A stretch of DNA of 64,000 nucleotides from positions 1-64,000 of the forward strand of contig NZ_DGIR01000022.1 of the NCBI RefSeq assembly GCF_002386445.1. Reading direction: 5' to 3'. This document shows, piece after piece, positions 24,936 to 33,387 of the stretch. Both the position numbers and the translations under genes were made by a program. How positions within the stretch are numbered: the stretch's first letter is position 1; each line of letters begins with the position of its first letter. Origin of the DNA: Pseudomonas sp. UBA4617 (lineage in GTDB: Bacteria > Pseudomonadota > Gammaproteobacteria > Pseudomonadales > Pseudomonadaceae). A model generated the notes under the pieces. That model saw only the letters and a program-made list of their open reading frames with translations. It had not been told where the DNA came from and did no database searches.

Positions 24936-25847
24936 TCAGCGCCCTTCATGCTGCCGGCGATACGCCCCCGGTTGCATTCCCACCGCCTTGGCGAACGCCC
25001 GGGTAAAGGCCGCAACCGACTGATACCCCACCTGTGCGCCGACCTGTTCCACGGTGTGCCCTGCCTGCAGCAGCTGGCTGGCATGACGCATGCGCAATGC
25101 CAGCAGCACTTGCCCCGGGGACTGCCCGGCCAGTTCATTGAAACGCTTGAAAAATGCCGAACGTGACAGGCCGGTGCAGGCTGCCATGCTTTCCAGGGTC
25201 CAGGCCTGCCCTGGGTGCTCGATCAATTGCGCCAGCAGCCCGGCATAAGCCGGCTGGCGGGCGAGTGCGACCAGCCCGCCCAGTGCCTGTCCGGCATGCA
25301 CCTGCTGGCGTAGCACATAGAGGAACAGCAGGTGCGTCAACCGCTCCAGCAATGTTTGCGAAGGGCCGGCGGCACGCCGGCATTCCTCCAGGATCAACTC
25401 GAACAACGCCCGCGCCGCATGCCCGGCCGGTTCGTCGGCGCGCAGCAGTATCCAGTCGGCCAGGCCTTCGATGATCAGCGCTGACAGACCTGGCTTGAAA
25501 TGGAAGAAGCCGCACACCAGCCCGACGCCATCGACCGCTTCGCCATCCAGTGCCTGCATGGCTTGGCGTGGCTGGGCACAAGCAGCGGCCAGGTCCGGTT
25601 CGCTGGCCAGGCGATAGCCAAGGTCGCGCAGCAGGAATACCGCATCGCCGGCCGCCAGGCGTATGGCATCGGGCTGGCCGTCGATGTGCAGCCAGCAATG
25701 CCCCTGTACCACCAGGTGGAAGCTGGCGCGGCCCATGCCCTGGGTGCTGGCGTGCCAGCCGCCGCAGTAACGGCCGACATGAAACAGGCTGGCATCGAGT
25801 TCCAGACCCTCTAATAACCAATCGACAAGACGGCTGGACGAAATCAT
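24936..25847 (-). CDS. AraC-family regulator with cupin domain
   Basis: 303 residues. The N-terminal half is a cupin-type sensor (FHLVVQGHCWLHIDGQPDAIRLAAGDAVFLLRDLGYRL). The C-terminal ~100 residues hold the two AraC helix-turn-helices (TLESMAACTGLSRSAFFKRFNELAGQSPGQVLLALRMRHA, then VEQVGAQVGYQSVAAFTRAFAKAVGMQPGAYRR). It is divergent from the AhpD-like gene that heads the ABC-transporter operon, 102 bases away, and is the probable activator of that operon. Confidence 0.92.
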   Translation of the reverse strand: MISSSRLVDWLLEGLELDASLFHVGRYCGGWHASTQGMGRASFHLVVQGHCWLHIDGQPDAIRLAAGDAVFLLRDLGYRLASEPDLAAACAQPRQAMQALDGEAVDGVGLVCGFFHFKPGLSALIIEGLADWILLRADEPAGHAARALFELILEECRRAAGPSQTLLERLTHLLFLYVLRQQVHAGQALGGLVALARQPAYAGLLAQLIEHPGQAWTLESMAACTGLSRSAFFKRFNELAGQSPGQVLLALRMRHASQLLQAGHTVEQVGAQVGYQSVAAFTRAFAKAVGMQPGAYRRQHEGR

Positions 25848-25949
25848 CTAATGCAAAGACTCAAGAGCAAGGAAAGGCGACTGATGAATATGGAGGGTAA
25901 TTCTTATAACCAACAGACTGTAGTGACACCCATCAAAGGAGACTACTGC

Positions 25950-26510
25950 ATGTCGTCGCGCATTACTTTACACACCCTGCAGAGCGCCCCGGAAGCGGCC
26001 CGTCCATTCCTCGAGAACGCCCAGAAGAATTCCGGCTTCATCCCCAACCTGCTGGGTGTGCTGGCCAACGCTCCGGCGGCACTGGAAACCTACGTGACCG
26101 TTTCGGCACTCAACGGCAAGACCGAGCTGAGCCTGGCCGAGCGCGAAGTGGTGCAGCTGATTGCCGCCACCCAGCATGGCTGTGACTTCTGCGTGGCCGG
26201 CCATACGGCGGTGGCGCTGAACAAGGCCAAGCTGCCACCGGAGGTGGTCGAAGCCCTGCGTGCCCGTGGCGAACTGCCGGATGCCCGTTACGAAACCCTG
26301 GCCGCTTTTGCCCGCGAAGTGATCGCCACCCGTGGCAACGTCAGCGAGGCGACTTACCAGGCCTTCCGCGCAGCCGGTTTCAGCGAAGGTAACGCGCTGG
26401 AAGTGATTCTGGGGGTGAGCCTCGCAACCCTGTGCAACTTTGCTAATGTGTTCGCCCAGACGCCGCTCAACGACGAGCTGAGCAAGTACCGCTGGCAGCC
26501 AACCGCGTAA
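25950..26510 (+). CDS. AhpD-like alkylhydroperoxidase/carboxymuconolactone decarboxylase family protein
   Basis: 186 residues. It carries the AhpD redox centre: Cys78-x-x-Cys81 and His85 in HGCDFCVAGH, preceded by the conserved acidic helix (EREVVQLIAAT). AhpD-like proteins reduce peroxides or other disulfide-coupled substrates. ATG start (MSSRITLH) with AAAGGA upstream. It is first in an operon with an acyl-CoA-dehydrogenase-like flavoprotein and an ABC importer. Such AhpD/flavoprotein pairs probably handle a reactive or peroxidised intermediate of the imported compound; substrate unknown. Confidence 0.88.
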   Translation: MSSRITLHTLQSAPEAARPFLENAQKNSGFIPNLLGVLANAPAALETYVTVSALNGKTELSLAEREVVQLIAATQHGCDFCVAGHTAVALNKAKLPPEVVEALRARGELPDARYETLAAFAREVIATRGNVSEATYQAFRAAGFSEGNALEVILGVSLATLCNFANVFAQTPLNDELSKYRWQPTA

Positions 26511-26559
26511 CTGTACGCCTGGCGCTGGTGGCGCCTGCGATATCAAAAGGAGTAGGGAC

Positions 26560-27624
26560 ATGCTTGATACTGCATTTCGTCAATGGCTGGATGCCAATGC
26601 CGAGGCAATTGACCAGGGGCAGTGCGACCCGCAACTGGTGCTGGCGCACATCGCCGAATCGCAGCTGCTGCGCATTGGCGTCGCCCCCGCACTGGGTGGC
26701 AACGGTGGCGCGGTCACCGATGCGGTCGAGGCCATCGCCGCCATCGCCAGCCGCTCACTGGCCGCAGCCTTTGTCTGCTGGGGCCAGCGGGCGTTCATCG
26801 AATACCTGCTGCAAAGCCCTAACCAGGCCCTGCGTGAGCGCCTGCTGCCCAGCCTGCTGACCGGCGAGCTGGCGGGGGCCACCGGCTTGTCCAATGCCAT
26901 GAAGTTCCTTTCCGGGATCGAGGCGCTGCAAGTGCGTGGCCGCCCTGGGGCGGCGGGCTGGACACTGGAAGGCCGGCTGCACTGGGTGACCAACCTGCGC
27001 AAGAGCGGGTTCGTGGTGGCGGCAGCCATTGAAGATGATGCTGGCGGTTCACCCTTCGTGCTGGCCATCCCCTCCGTCAGCCAGGGACTGGAGCGTTCTG
27101 ACGACCTGGAGCTGATGGGCCTGCAATCGAGCAATACCGCAGCGCTGGCGTTCCACCAGGTAGAGCTCGGCCGTGACTGGCTGCTGCACGACAATGCCCG
27201 CGAGTTCCTGCCCAAGGTGCGCCCGGCGTTTCTTGCCTTGCAGTGCGGCATGGCCATTGGCCTGGCGCGGCGTTCGCTGCACGAAGTGCACGATCACCTC
27301 CATGGGCGGTTGTCGTTCCTCGAAGAGCATCGCCAGGTCCTCGACGAGCGGCTGGAAAACACCGTGGCCGAACTCAAGCAAGGCTTGCTCGAAGGGCGCT
27401 TCCAGAGCCAGCCGGCGGCCCTGTTCAAGTTGCGCATCATCCTCGCTGAATGTGCTGCCGATGCCGTGCAGCTGGAGCTGCAGGCCAGCGGCGGCAAGGC
27501 GTACCTCGATGAGTTCGGTGCCGGTTTCGCCCGCCGCTGGCGCGAATCGGCGTTCGTGCCCATCGTTACCCCAAGCCTGGTGCAACTGCGTGCCGAGCTG
27601 CATCGCCAGGCTGCCGGCGCATGA
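26560..27624 (+). CDS. Acyl-CoA-dehydrogenase-like flavoprotein
   Basis: 354 residues with the acyl-CoA dehydrogenase layout: an N-terminal helical domain (LRIGVAPALGGNGGAV..AVEAIAAIA), a middle beta domain (GATGLSNAMKFLSGIEAL...WTLEGRLHWVTN) and a C-terminal helical domain (QCGMAIGLARRSL...). The usual catalytic Glu cannot be assigned by eye. It is shorter than true acyl-CoA dehydrogenases (~380-400) and resembles the flavin-dependent monooxygenase branch (SfnB/DszC-like). ATG start with AAAGGAG upstream; its stop overlaps the ABC ATPase start by four bases (ATGA). Substrate unknown. Confidence 0.8.
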   Translation: MLDTAFRQWLDANAEAIDQGQCDPQLVLAHIAESQLLRIGVAPALGGNGGAVTDAVEAIAAIASRSLAAAFVCWGQRAFIEYLLQSPNQALRERLLPSLLTGELAGATGLSNAMKFLSGIEALQVRGRPGAAGWTLEGRLHWVTNLRKSGFVVAAAIEDDAGGSPFVLAIPSVSQGLERSDDLELMGLQSSNTAALAFHQVELGRDWLLHDNAREFLPKVRPAFLALQCGMAIGLARRSLHEVHDHLHGRLSFLEEHRQVLDERLENTVAELKQGLLEGRFQSQPAALFKLRIILAECAADAVQLELQASGGKAYLDEFGAGFARRWRESAFVPIVTPSLVQLRAELHRQAAGA

Positions 27625-28442
27625 GCCAGGCATTGCTCGAAGCCCGCGAGATCAGCCTGGGCTACCCGCGCGACGGCGGCTGGCAGCAAGTGCTGGCGCG
27701 CTTCGACCTGCAACTGGCGCCAGGGGAGGTGGTGAGCATCCTTGGCCCCAGTGGGGTGGGCAAGTCCAGCCTGCTGCGGGTGCTGGCCGGCCTGCAGCAG
27801 CCGCATGGCGGCAGCGTGGCCCTGCACGGTGAGCTGCTGCAAGGCCCCCACCCGCGCCTGGCGGTGGCTTTCCAGGACCCGAGCCTGCTGCCCTGGCTGA
27901 GCCTGGAAAAGAACGTCGCCTTTGGCCTGGATTTCGCCCGCCAGCCAAAGCTGGCCGCAGCCGAGCGCCGTGCACGCATCGACCATGCCATCAGCGCGGT
28001 GGGCCTGGCCCATGCGCGCAGCCAGTACCCGGCGCAGCTGTCCGGCGGCATGGCCCAGCGCACCGCATTGGCACGCTGCCTGGCGCGCCAGCCTGAGGTG
28101 CTGTTGCTTGACGAGCCGTTCGGGGCGCTCGACGAAGTGACCCGTGCCGACATGCAGCAATTGCTGCTGCAGCTGATCGCTACCCATAACACCGCAGCCG
28201 TACTGATTACCCACGATATCGACGAAGCCTTGTTGTTGTCCGACCGGGTGCTGCTACTGGGTGATCACCCGGCGCACATCCTCGGCCAATGGCACATCGA
28301 CCTGCCCCAACCGCGCGCGCAGCGGGTCGAGGAACTGGGCGCACTGCGAATCGAGATCCTCAAGACCCTTCGGCGGGCCAGCCGCACCGCTGTACCTTCC
28401 TCTACCTCGTTGCCTTCGGAGCCTGCACATGTGCATGGATGA
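27621..28442 (+). CDS. ABC importer ATP-binding protein (SsuB/TauB/NrtD-type)
   Basis: 273 residues. Walker A GPSGVGKSS, Q-loop in FQDPSLLPWLSL, signature LSGGMAQR, Walker B VLLLDEPFGALDE, and the H-loop in LITHDIDEALLL. The pattern matches ATPases of the nitrate/sulfonate/taurine importer family. It is the third gene of the AhpD-led operon, translationally coupled to the flavoprotein before it and overlapping the binding protein after it. Confidence 0.93.
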   Translation: MSQALLEAREISLGYPRDGGWQQVLARFDLQLAPGEVVSILGPSGVGKSSLLRVLAGLQQPHGGSVALHGELLQGPHPRLAVAFQDPSLLPWLSLEKNVAFGLDFARQPKLAAAERRARIDHAISAVGLAHARSQYPAQLSGGMAQRTALARCLARQPEVLLLDEPFGALDEVTRADMQQLLLQLIATHNTAAVLITHDIDEALLLSDRVLLLGDHPAHILGQWHIDLPQPRAQRVEELGALRIEILKTLRRASRTAVPSSTSLPSEPAHVHG

Positions 28443-29634
28443 CTGCTGTTCCTCCACCTCGCGTCGTGATTTTCTCAAGCTCAGCGCCATGCTGACGGCT
28501 GCCGGGGCCGTGCCGCTGCTGTCCAGCCTGCAGGCCCGGGCTGCCGCCGAGCCCGACGCGCCGGTGCGCATCGGCTACCTGCCGATCACCGATGCCACGC
28601 CGTTGCTGGTGGCGCACAACAACGGCCTGTTCGAGGCCGAAGGCATCAAGGCCGAGCGCCCGGTGCTGCTGCGCAGCTGGGCGCAGGTGATCGAGGCGTT
28701 CATTTCTGGCCAGGTCAACGTCATTCACCTGCTGTCGCCGATGACCGTGTGGGCACGTTATGGCAGCAAGGTGCCGGCCAAGGTGGTGGCCTGGAACCAT
28801 GTGGGGGGCTCGGGCCTGACCGTGGCGCCGGACATCACCGAGATGAAGCAGTTGGGCGGCAAGACCGTGGCCATCCCGTTCTGGTACTCGATCCACAACG
28901 TGGTGCTGCAGCAGATGCTCGGCGACAACGGCCTGACGCCGGTATCGAAGCCCGCCAACAGCCAACTGGCGGCCAACGAGGTCAACCTGCTGGTGCTGCC
29001 GCCCTCGGACATGCCGCCGGCCCTGGCCAGCAAGCGCATCGCCGGCTATATCGTCGCCGAACCGTTCAATGCCCTGGCCGAGAACCTCAAGGTCGGCCGT
29101 GTGCAGCGCTTCACCGGCGACGTCTGGCGCAACCACGCCTGCTGCGTGGTGTTCATGCATGAGCATGACCTGAACAACCGCCCGGAGTGGTCGCAGAAGG
29201 TGGTCAATGCCATCGTCAAGGCCCAGCAATGGACCCGCGACCACCGCGCCGAAGCCGCGGCGCTGTTGTCCAAGGCCGGCCCCAACAAGTACACGCCGCA
29301 TGAACCGGCGGTGCTGACCAAGGTGCTGGCCCCGGCTGCCGAAGACCGCGCCGGCTACATTGCCAGTGGGGCGATCCAGCATCAGCAGTGGGATGAAAAG
29401 CGCATCGACTTCCAGCCCTACCCGTACCCCAGCTATACCGAAGAGTTGGTCAAGCGCCTCAAGCACACCTTGATCGAGGGCGAGAATGGTTTCCTTGCCG
29501 GCCTGGACCCGGCGCAAACCGCCCGCGACCTGGTTGACGATCGCTTCGTGCGCAACGCCATCGCCGCCGTCGGCGGCCCCTCGGTGTTCGGCATTGCCGA
29601 GAACTACCAGCGTAGCGAGGAGTTCGCGGTCTGA
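28429..29634 (+). CDS. ABC importer substrate-binding protein (NrtA/SsuA-like), Tat-type signal
   Basis: 401 residues. The N-terminus has a twin-arginine signal (SRRDFLKLSA) before a hydrophobic run ending in LQARA, so it is probably exported folded. The mature part reads VRIGYLPITDATPLLVAHNNGLFEAEGI, the standard opening of nitrate/sulfonate/bicarbonate binding proteins. The N-terminus is oddly Cys-rich (MCMDDCC). ATG start overlaps the ATPase gene by 14 bases with GGAG upstream. The ligand is not readable; aromatic or organosulfur compounds are plausible for this family. Confidence 0.88.
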   Translation: MCMDDCCSSTSRRDFLKLSAMLTAAGAVPLLSSLQARAAAEPDAPVRIGYLPITDATPLLVAHNNGLFEAEGIKAERPVLLRSWAQVIEAFISGQVNVIHLLSPMTVWARYGSKVPAKVVAWNHVGGSGLTVAPDITEMKQLGGKTVAIPFWYSIHNVVLQQMLGDNGLTPVSKPANSQLAANEVNLLVLPPSDMPPALASKRIAGYIVAEPFNALAENLKVGRVQRFTGDVWRNHACCVVFMHEHDLNNRPEWSQKVVNAIVKAQQWTRDHRAEAAALLSKAGPNKYTPHEPAVLTKVLAPAAEDRAGYIASGAIQHQQWDEKRIDFQPYPYPSYTEELVKRLKHTLIEGENGFLAGLDPAQTARDLVDDRFVRNAIAAVGGPSVFGIAENYQRSEEFAV

Positions 29635-30389
29635 TGCGCAAGCATGTCGTACATGCCGGCCTCGGCCTGGTCGGTCTGCTGGGGTTGCTGTTGTTGTGGT
29701 GGGCGGGTGTGCAGGTATTCGGCGAGGCCGATGGCCTGTCGGCACGCTTCTCGCCCCAGGCGACCCTGGCCAGCCTGGTCGAGTTGCTCGGCCAGGGCGA
29801 GGTCTACGGGCATGTCTGGGTCAGCCTCAAGCGCATCCTGGTCGGGTTGCTGCTGGCGTTGCTGATCGGTGTGCCGCTGGGCTTGCTGGTGGGCAGCTAT
29901 CGGCAGCTGGAGGCCGCGACCACGCCGGCGTTCCAGTTCTTGCGCATGATTTCGCCGTTGTCGTGGATGCCGGTGGTGGTGATGCTGATGGGTGTGGGTG
30001 ACCAGCCGATCTACTTCCTGCTGGCGTTTGCCGCGTTGTGGCCGATCCTGCTGAATACTGCCGCCGGGGTCCGGCAGCTGGACCCGCGCTGGTTGCAGTT
30101 GAGCCGCAGTCTGAGTGCCACGCGCTGGGAAACCTTGTGCAAGGTGATCGTGCCGGGGGTGATCGGCCATGTGCTCACCGGTGTACGCCTGGCCATCGGC
30201 ATTCTATGGATCGTGCTGGTGCCGTGCGAAATGCTCGGGGTGAGCGCCGGGCTGGGCTACTTCATTCTCGATACCCGCGACCGCCTGGCGTATTCCGAGC
30301 TGATGGCGATGGTGTTGCTGATCGGCGTGCTGGGGTTCGTGCTGGATGCCCTGGCGCGTGGGTTGCATCGGCGCTGGGTACATGGCTGA
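29634..30389 (+). CDS. ABC importer permease (SsuC/TauC-type)
   Basis: 251 residues with about six membrane helices and the inner-membrane component signature in the cytosolic loop (LSRSLSATRWETLCKVIVPGVIGHVLTGVRLAIG, the EAA-like region). It overlaps the binding-protein stop by one base (TGATG). It completes the importer, so the operon order is AhpD-like, flavoprotein, ATPase, binding protein, permease. Confidence 0.92.
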   Translation: MRKHVVHAGLGLVGLLGLLLLWWAGVQVFGEADGLSARFSPQATLASLVELLGQGEVYGHVWVSLKRILVGLLLALLIGVPLGLLVGSYRQLEAATTPAFQFLRMISPLSWMPVVVMLMGVGDQPIYFLLAFAALWPILLNTAAGVRQLDPRWLQLSRSLSATRWETLCKVIVPGVIGHVLTGVRLAIGILWIVLVPCEMLGVSAGLGYFILDTRDRLAYSELMAMVLLIGVLGFVLDALARGLHRRWVHG

Positions 30390-30396
30390 AGGGCCA

Positions 30397-30434
30397 ACGG
30401 GGCTTCTCCGCGAGCAGGCCCGCGAGAAGCCCGT
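30397..30434. repeat. Imperfect REP-like hairpin
   Basis: ACGGGGCTTCTCCGCG pairs with CGCGAGAAGCCCGT with small bulges, between the convergent ABC permease and GNAT genes. It is a likely two-way transcript end. No T-tract. Confidence 0.55.
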
Positions 30435-30437
30435 GGG

Positions 30438-31124
30438 TCAGTGCACGCTATTGCGCTGGCGTACACACGCCTGGGCCTGAGCGGTCAACTCATCCAGCCG
30501 CTCATCGCGCTGCTGTTCCGCTTCGAGCATGGCATCCTCACCCTGCTGGTTGAGCAGGTAGGTATGGATCTGCATCACTTCGGCCGTCTGGTAGATCGGC
30601 GCGATATCCAGGCGCCCGATCAGCGCACCGCTGGCGCGCCCGGTGCTGCTCATCAGCACTTGCGGGCCATTGGCGGCCACCACCTGCATGCCCATGGCCT
30701 CGAACCACGGCACCTGGCTGGCAAAGGCATTCAGCTCGACGCAGGCATGGCGCGCCTGCAGGTCGGCCAACAGGGCGCGGGCAATGCCCTGGCGGCGATG
30801 GCTGGGGCGCACGGCCAGAAACGCCAGCGCACACACCTGCTCGTCGTCCTCGGCAGGTAACGACAGGGCAAAGCCCAGCAGTTGGTCCGGTGCTTCGGCG
30901 TCCAGCGCCAGGGTCAGCGCCACGGCCAGGCCGCGGGTGCCGTCCAGCGCCTGCAGGTACTGGTGCACCTCCATGCCAACGCCGTATTGATACAGCGGAT
31001 ACAGCGGGTTGTCGGCGCTGATGGCAACGCTGCTCAGTTGGCCGACATGGTGGATCACCAGTTCGCGGATCTGGTTCTGGAAGGCTTCAGGCGGCACGCT
31101 GTCGAGGCGGCTCAGGATGAACAT
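30438..31124 (-). CDS. GNAT-family N-acetyltransferase
   Basis: 228 residues. The acetyl-CoA binding motif A is clear: LAFLAVRPSHRRQGIARALLADL (R-x-x-G-I/A type). After the GNAT core (ending near residue 165) there is a C-terminal helical extension (LDELTAQAQACVRQRNSVH). The substrate is unknown. It lies upstream of argC on the same strand order but 78 bases apart, with no sign of coupling. Confidence 0.82.
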   Translation of the reverse strand: MFILSRLDSVPPEAFQNQIRELVIHHVGQLSSVAISADNPLYPLYQYGVGMEVHQYLQALDGTRGLAVALTLALDAEAPDQLLGFALSLPAEDDEQVCALAFLAVRPSHRRQGIARALLADLQARHACVELNAFASQVPWFEAMGMQVVAANGPQVLMSSTGRASGALIGRLDIAPIYQTAEVMQIHTYLLNQQGEDAMLEAEQQRDERLDELTAQAQACVRQRNSVH

Positions 31125-31202
31125 CGGGGGGTGGGCTCCGGCGGTTGGGTAGACGGCCCGCGCCGTGTCGGCGCGGGCCCTTAGTCTAACCGGTTTTGCC
31201 CA

Positions 31203-32144
31203 TCAGCCTTGTAGCTGCAAGGCACCAAGCATCAGATCGAGGTTCTGCACTGCTGCGCCAGCGGCGCCTTTGCCGAGGTTGTCGAACACGGCGGTCAACA
31301 ATACCTGGCCATGTTCAGGGTTGGCGAACAGTGCCAGGCGCAGGTCATTGCTGTCGTTCAACGCCTCCGGGTCCAGGTTCGGCGCCGCGCCGTGCTGATG
31401 CAGGGGCAGGACCTGGACGTGGCGGGCACCCTGGTAGTGCTGCTCCAGGCAAGCCTGCAACTGCGCAGCGCTGACCTGGCCGGGCAGCAGGCGCAACTGT
31501 AGCGGGATGCTCAGCACGATGCCCTGGCGGTAGGCCGCATAACCGGGCAGGAACATCGGCCGTGCCGACAGCCCGGCGTGCTGCTGAATTTCCGGCACGT
31601 GCTTGTGCGCCAGCTCCAGGCCATACAGTTGCAAGGTCGGGGCTTTGTCGGCACCGGGCTGCTCATGGCGTTCGACAGCCGCGCGGCCACCACCGGAATA
31701 GCCGGAGATGGCGTGGATGTTCAGCGGGTAATCCGCTGGCAGCAGGCCAGCCTTGACCAGTGGCCGCAGCAGGGCGATGGCGCCGGTGGGGTAGCAGCCG
31801 GGGTTGCTGACGCGTTTGCTGTGGGCGATGCGTTCGGCTTGCTGCTCGTCGAGCTCCGGCAGGCCATAGACCCAGCCAGGGGCCGTGCGGTGCGCCGAGC
31901 TTGCGTCGATCACCCGCACCTGCGGGTTGTCGATCGTCGCCACCGCTTCGCGCGCGGCATCGTCGGGCAGGCACAGCAGGGCGATGTCGGCGCTGTTGAT
32001 CGCCTCGCGGCGACGTTGCGGGTCTTTGCGTTCGGCGTCCGGCAGGGTCAACAGGCTCAGGTCGCGGCGGCCTTGCAGGCGCGCATGGATCTGCAGGCCG
32101 GTGGTGCCTTGGTCACCGTCGATGAAGACAACAGGAGTGTGCAT
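31203..32144 (-). CDS. argC: N-acetyl-gamma-glutamyl-phosphate reductase (type 2 ArgC)
   Basis: 313 residues, matching the short (type 2) ArgC rather than the ~345-residue type 1. It has the N-terminal NADP fold FIDGDQGTTGLQIHARL and the catalytic Cys117 in VSNPGCYPTGAIALL. It reduces N-acetylglutamyl phosphate to the semialdehyde in arginine synthesis. ATG start with ACAGGAG upstream. It is divergent from a LysR regulator; a second, housekeeping argC probably exists elsewhere in this genus, so this copy may be accessory. Confidence 0.9.
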   Translation of the reverse strand: MHTPVVFIDGDQGTTGLQIHARLQGRRDLSLLTLPDAERKDPQRRREAINSADIALLCLPDDAAREAVATIDNPQVRVIDASSAHRTAPGWVYGLPELDEQQAERIAHSKRVSNPGCYPTGAIALLRPLVKAGLLPADYPLNIHAISGYSGGGRAAVERHEQPGADKAPTLQLYGLELAHKHVPEIQQHAGLSARPMFLPGYAAYRQGIVLSIPLQLRLLPGQVSAAQLQACLEQHYQGARHVQVLPLHQHGAAPNLDPEALNDSNDLRLALFANPEHGQVLLTAVFDNLGKGAAGAAVQNLDLMLGALQLQG

Positions 32145-32256
32145 GGTCAGCGTCCGGTCGGGAGGGGATGGCCTATGCTCGCTTGTGGTGTAGATAAAGG
32201 AAATTTGAATATCATGACGGCAATATTCAGTGTTTCTGAACGTGACGGCTCTTGAT

Positions 32257-33138
32257 ATGCGTGAAATCAGCCTCGACCGCCTGCGCACGCTGGTGGTGAT
32301 CGTCGACCTGGGCTCGTTTGCCGAGGCCGCCCGCCAGCTCAACCTGGCGCCGCCTACCATCAGCCTGCACGTGGCCGAGCTGGAGGCGCGCATCGGCGCG
32401 CCATTGCTCACCCGCGCCCGCGCTCAGGTACGCCCGACCGCCATCGGCGAAACCCTGCTGGCCCGCGCGCGACGCCTGCTGGCCGATGCCGACCAGGCGC
32501 TGGATGAAGTGCGCCGGCAGGTCGAGGGGTTGACCGGCAGGGTGCGCCTGGGTGCTTCGACCGGTGCCATTGCCCACCTGCTGCCGCAGGCGCTGGAGCA
32601 TTTGCGTACCGCGCACCCGGGGATCGACGTGCAAGTACAGGTGCTGACGTCCCAGGCATCGCTGGCCCGCTTGCGCGAGGGCACCCTGGATATCGGCCTG
32701 GTCGCCTTGCCGCAGGTGGCTGGCAAAGGGCTAGAGGTCACCCCTTGGCGGCGCGACCCGATCCTCGCCTATGTGCCGGCCGACTGGCAGCCGCCGGCCA
32801 AGGTCACGCCGGCCTGGCTGGCGCAGCGGGCGTTGATCCTCAACGACAGCAGTACCCAGTTGTCGCGGGTAACCGGCGAGTGGTTCGCGGCGGCAGGGTT
32901 TTACCCCGAAGCACGGATCGAGCTGAACTATAACGATGCCATCAAGAGCCTGGTCGGGGCCGGATACGGGGCGACCTTGCTGCCGCAGGAGGGGGAGGTG
33001 GCCGAACTGGATCGGCGCATCGTCCGCCGACCGCTGCGCCCGGGGCTGTGGCGGCAATTGGGCATTGCCTGCCGTTACGGGCAGGTGGAGCGAGCCACCG
33101 GGCATGTGCTGCAGGCATTGCAGCGGTTGCGGCAGTAA
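32257..33138 (+). CDS. LysR-family transcriptional regulator
   Basis: 293 residues from the ATG that starts the standard N-terminus MREISLDRLRTLVVIVDLGSFAEAARQLNLAPPTISLHVAELE (a GTG nine codons earlier is also open). The effector domain begins near residue 90 (RVRLGASTGAIAHLLPQALEHL). It is divergent from argC, 112 bases away, and may regulate it; the ligand is unknown. Confidence 0.88.
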   Translation: MREISLDRLRTLVVIVDLGSFAEAARQLNLAPPTISLHVAELEARIGAPLLTRARAQVRPTAIGETLLARARRLLADADQALDEVRRQVEGLTGRVRLGASTGAIAHLLPQALEHLRTAHPGIDVQVQVLTSQASLARLREGTLDIGLVALPQVAGKGLEVTPWRRDPILAYVPADWQPPAKVTPAWLAQRALILNDSSTQLSRVTGEWFAAAGFYPEARIELNYNDAIKSLVGAGYGATLLPQEGEVAELDRRIVRRPLRPGLWRQLGIACRYGQVERATGHVLQALQRLRQ

Positions 33139-33139
33139 G

Positions 33140-33158
33140 GGGGCTGCACAGCAGCCCC
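33140..33158. terminator. Hairpin between convergent genes
   Basis: GGGGCTGC-aca-GCAGCCCC, a perfect eight-base stem directly after the LysR stop and 5 bases before the tautomerase stop on the other strand. There is no T-tract, so it is a transcript-end hairpin rather than a classical terminator. Confidence 0.6.
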
Positions 33159-33163
33159 AGGCT

Positions 33164-33370
33164 TCACCCGCGTTCTCGCGCGCGTACCGCGGTCACCGTC
33201 TCGCCACCCACCCCCCAGTTATCGGTCGGCACTTCCTCGATTACCACGAAAGTACTGGCCGGCGGCTTGCCCAGCACCTGCTGCAGCATGCGCGTGGTCT
33301 GTTCGATCAACTGGCGCTTGTGTTCGGCGCTCACCCCTTCATCGGTCACGCGAATATGGACATACGGCAT
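33164..33370 (-). CDS. 4-oxalocrotonate tautomerase family protein
   Basis: 68 residues, the size of the short tautomerases. After Met removal Pro1 would be the catalytic base (MPYVHIRVTDEGVSAEHKRQLIEQTTRMLQQVLGK). An Arg-rich C-terminus (VRARERG) is typical. It follows the SDR gene by 17 bases on the same strand, so the two are probably co-transcribed. The keto-enol substrate is unknown. Confidence 0.9.
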   Translation of the reverse strand: MPYVHIRVTDEGVSAEHKRQLIEQTTRMLQQVLGKPPASTFVVIEEVPTDNWGVGGETVTAVRARERG

Positions 33371-33387
33371 GTTGTTCGCGCCTCCGT

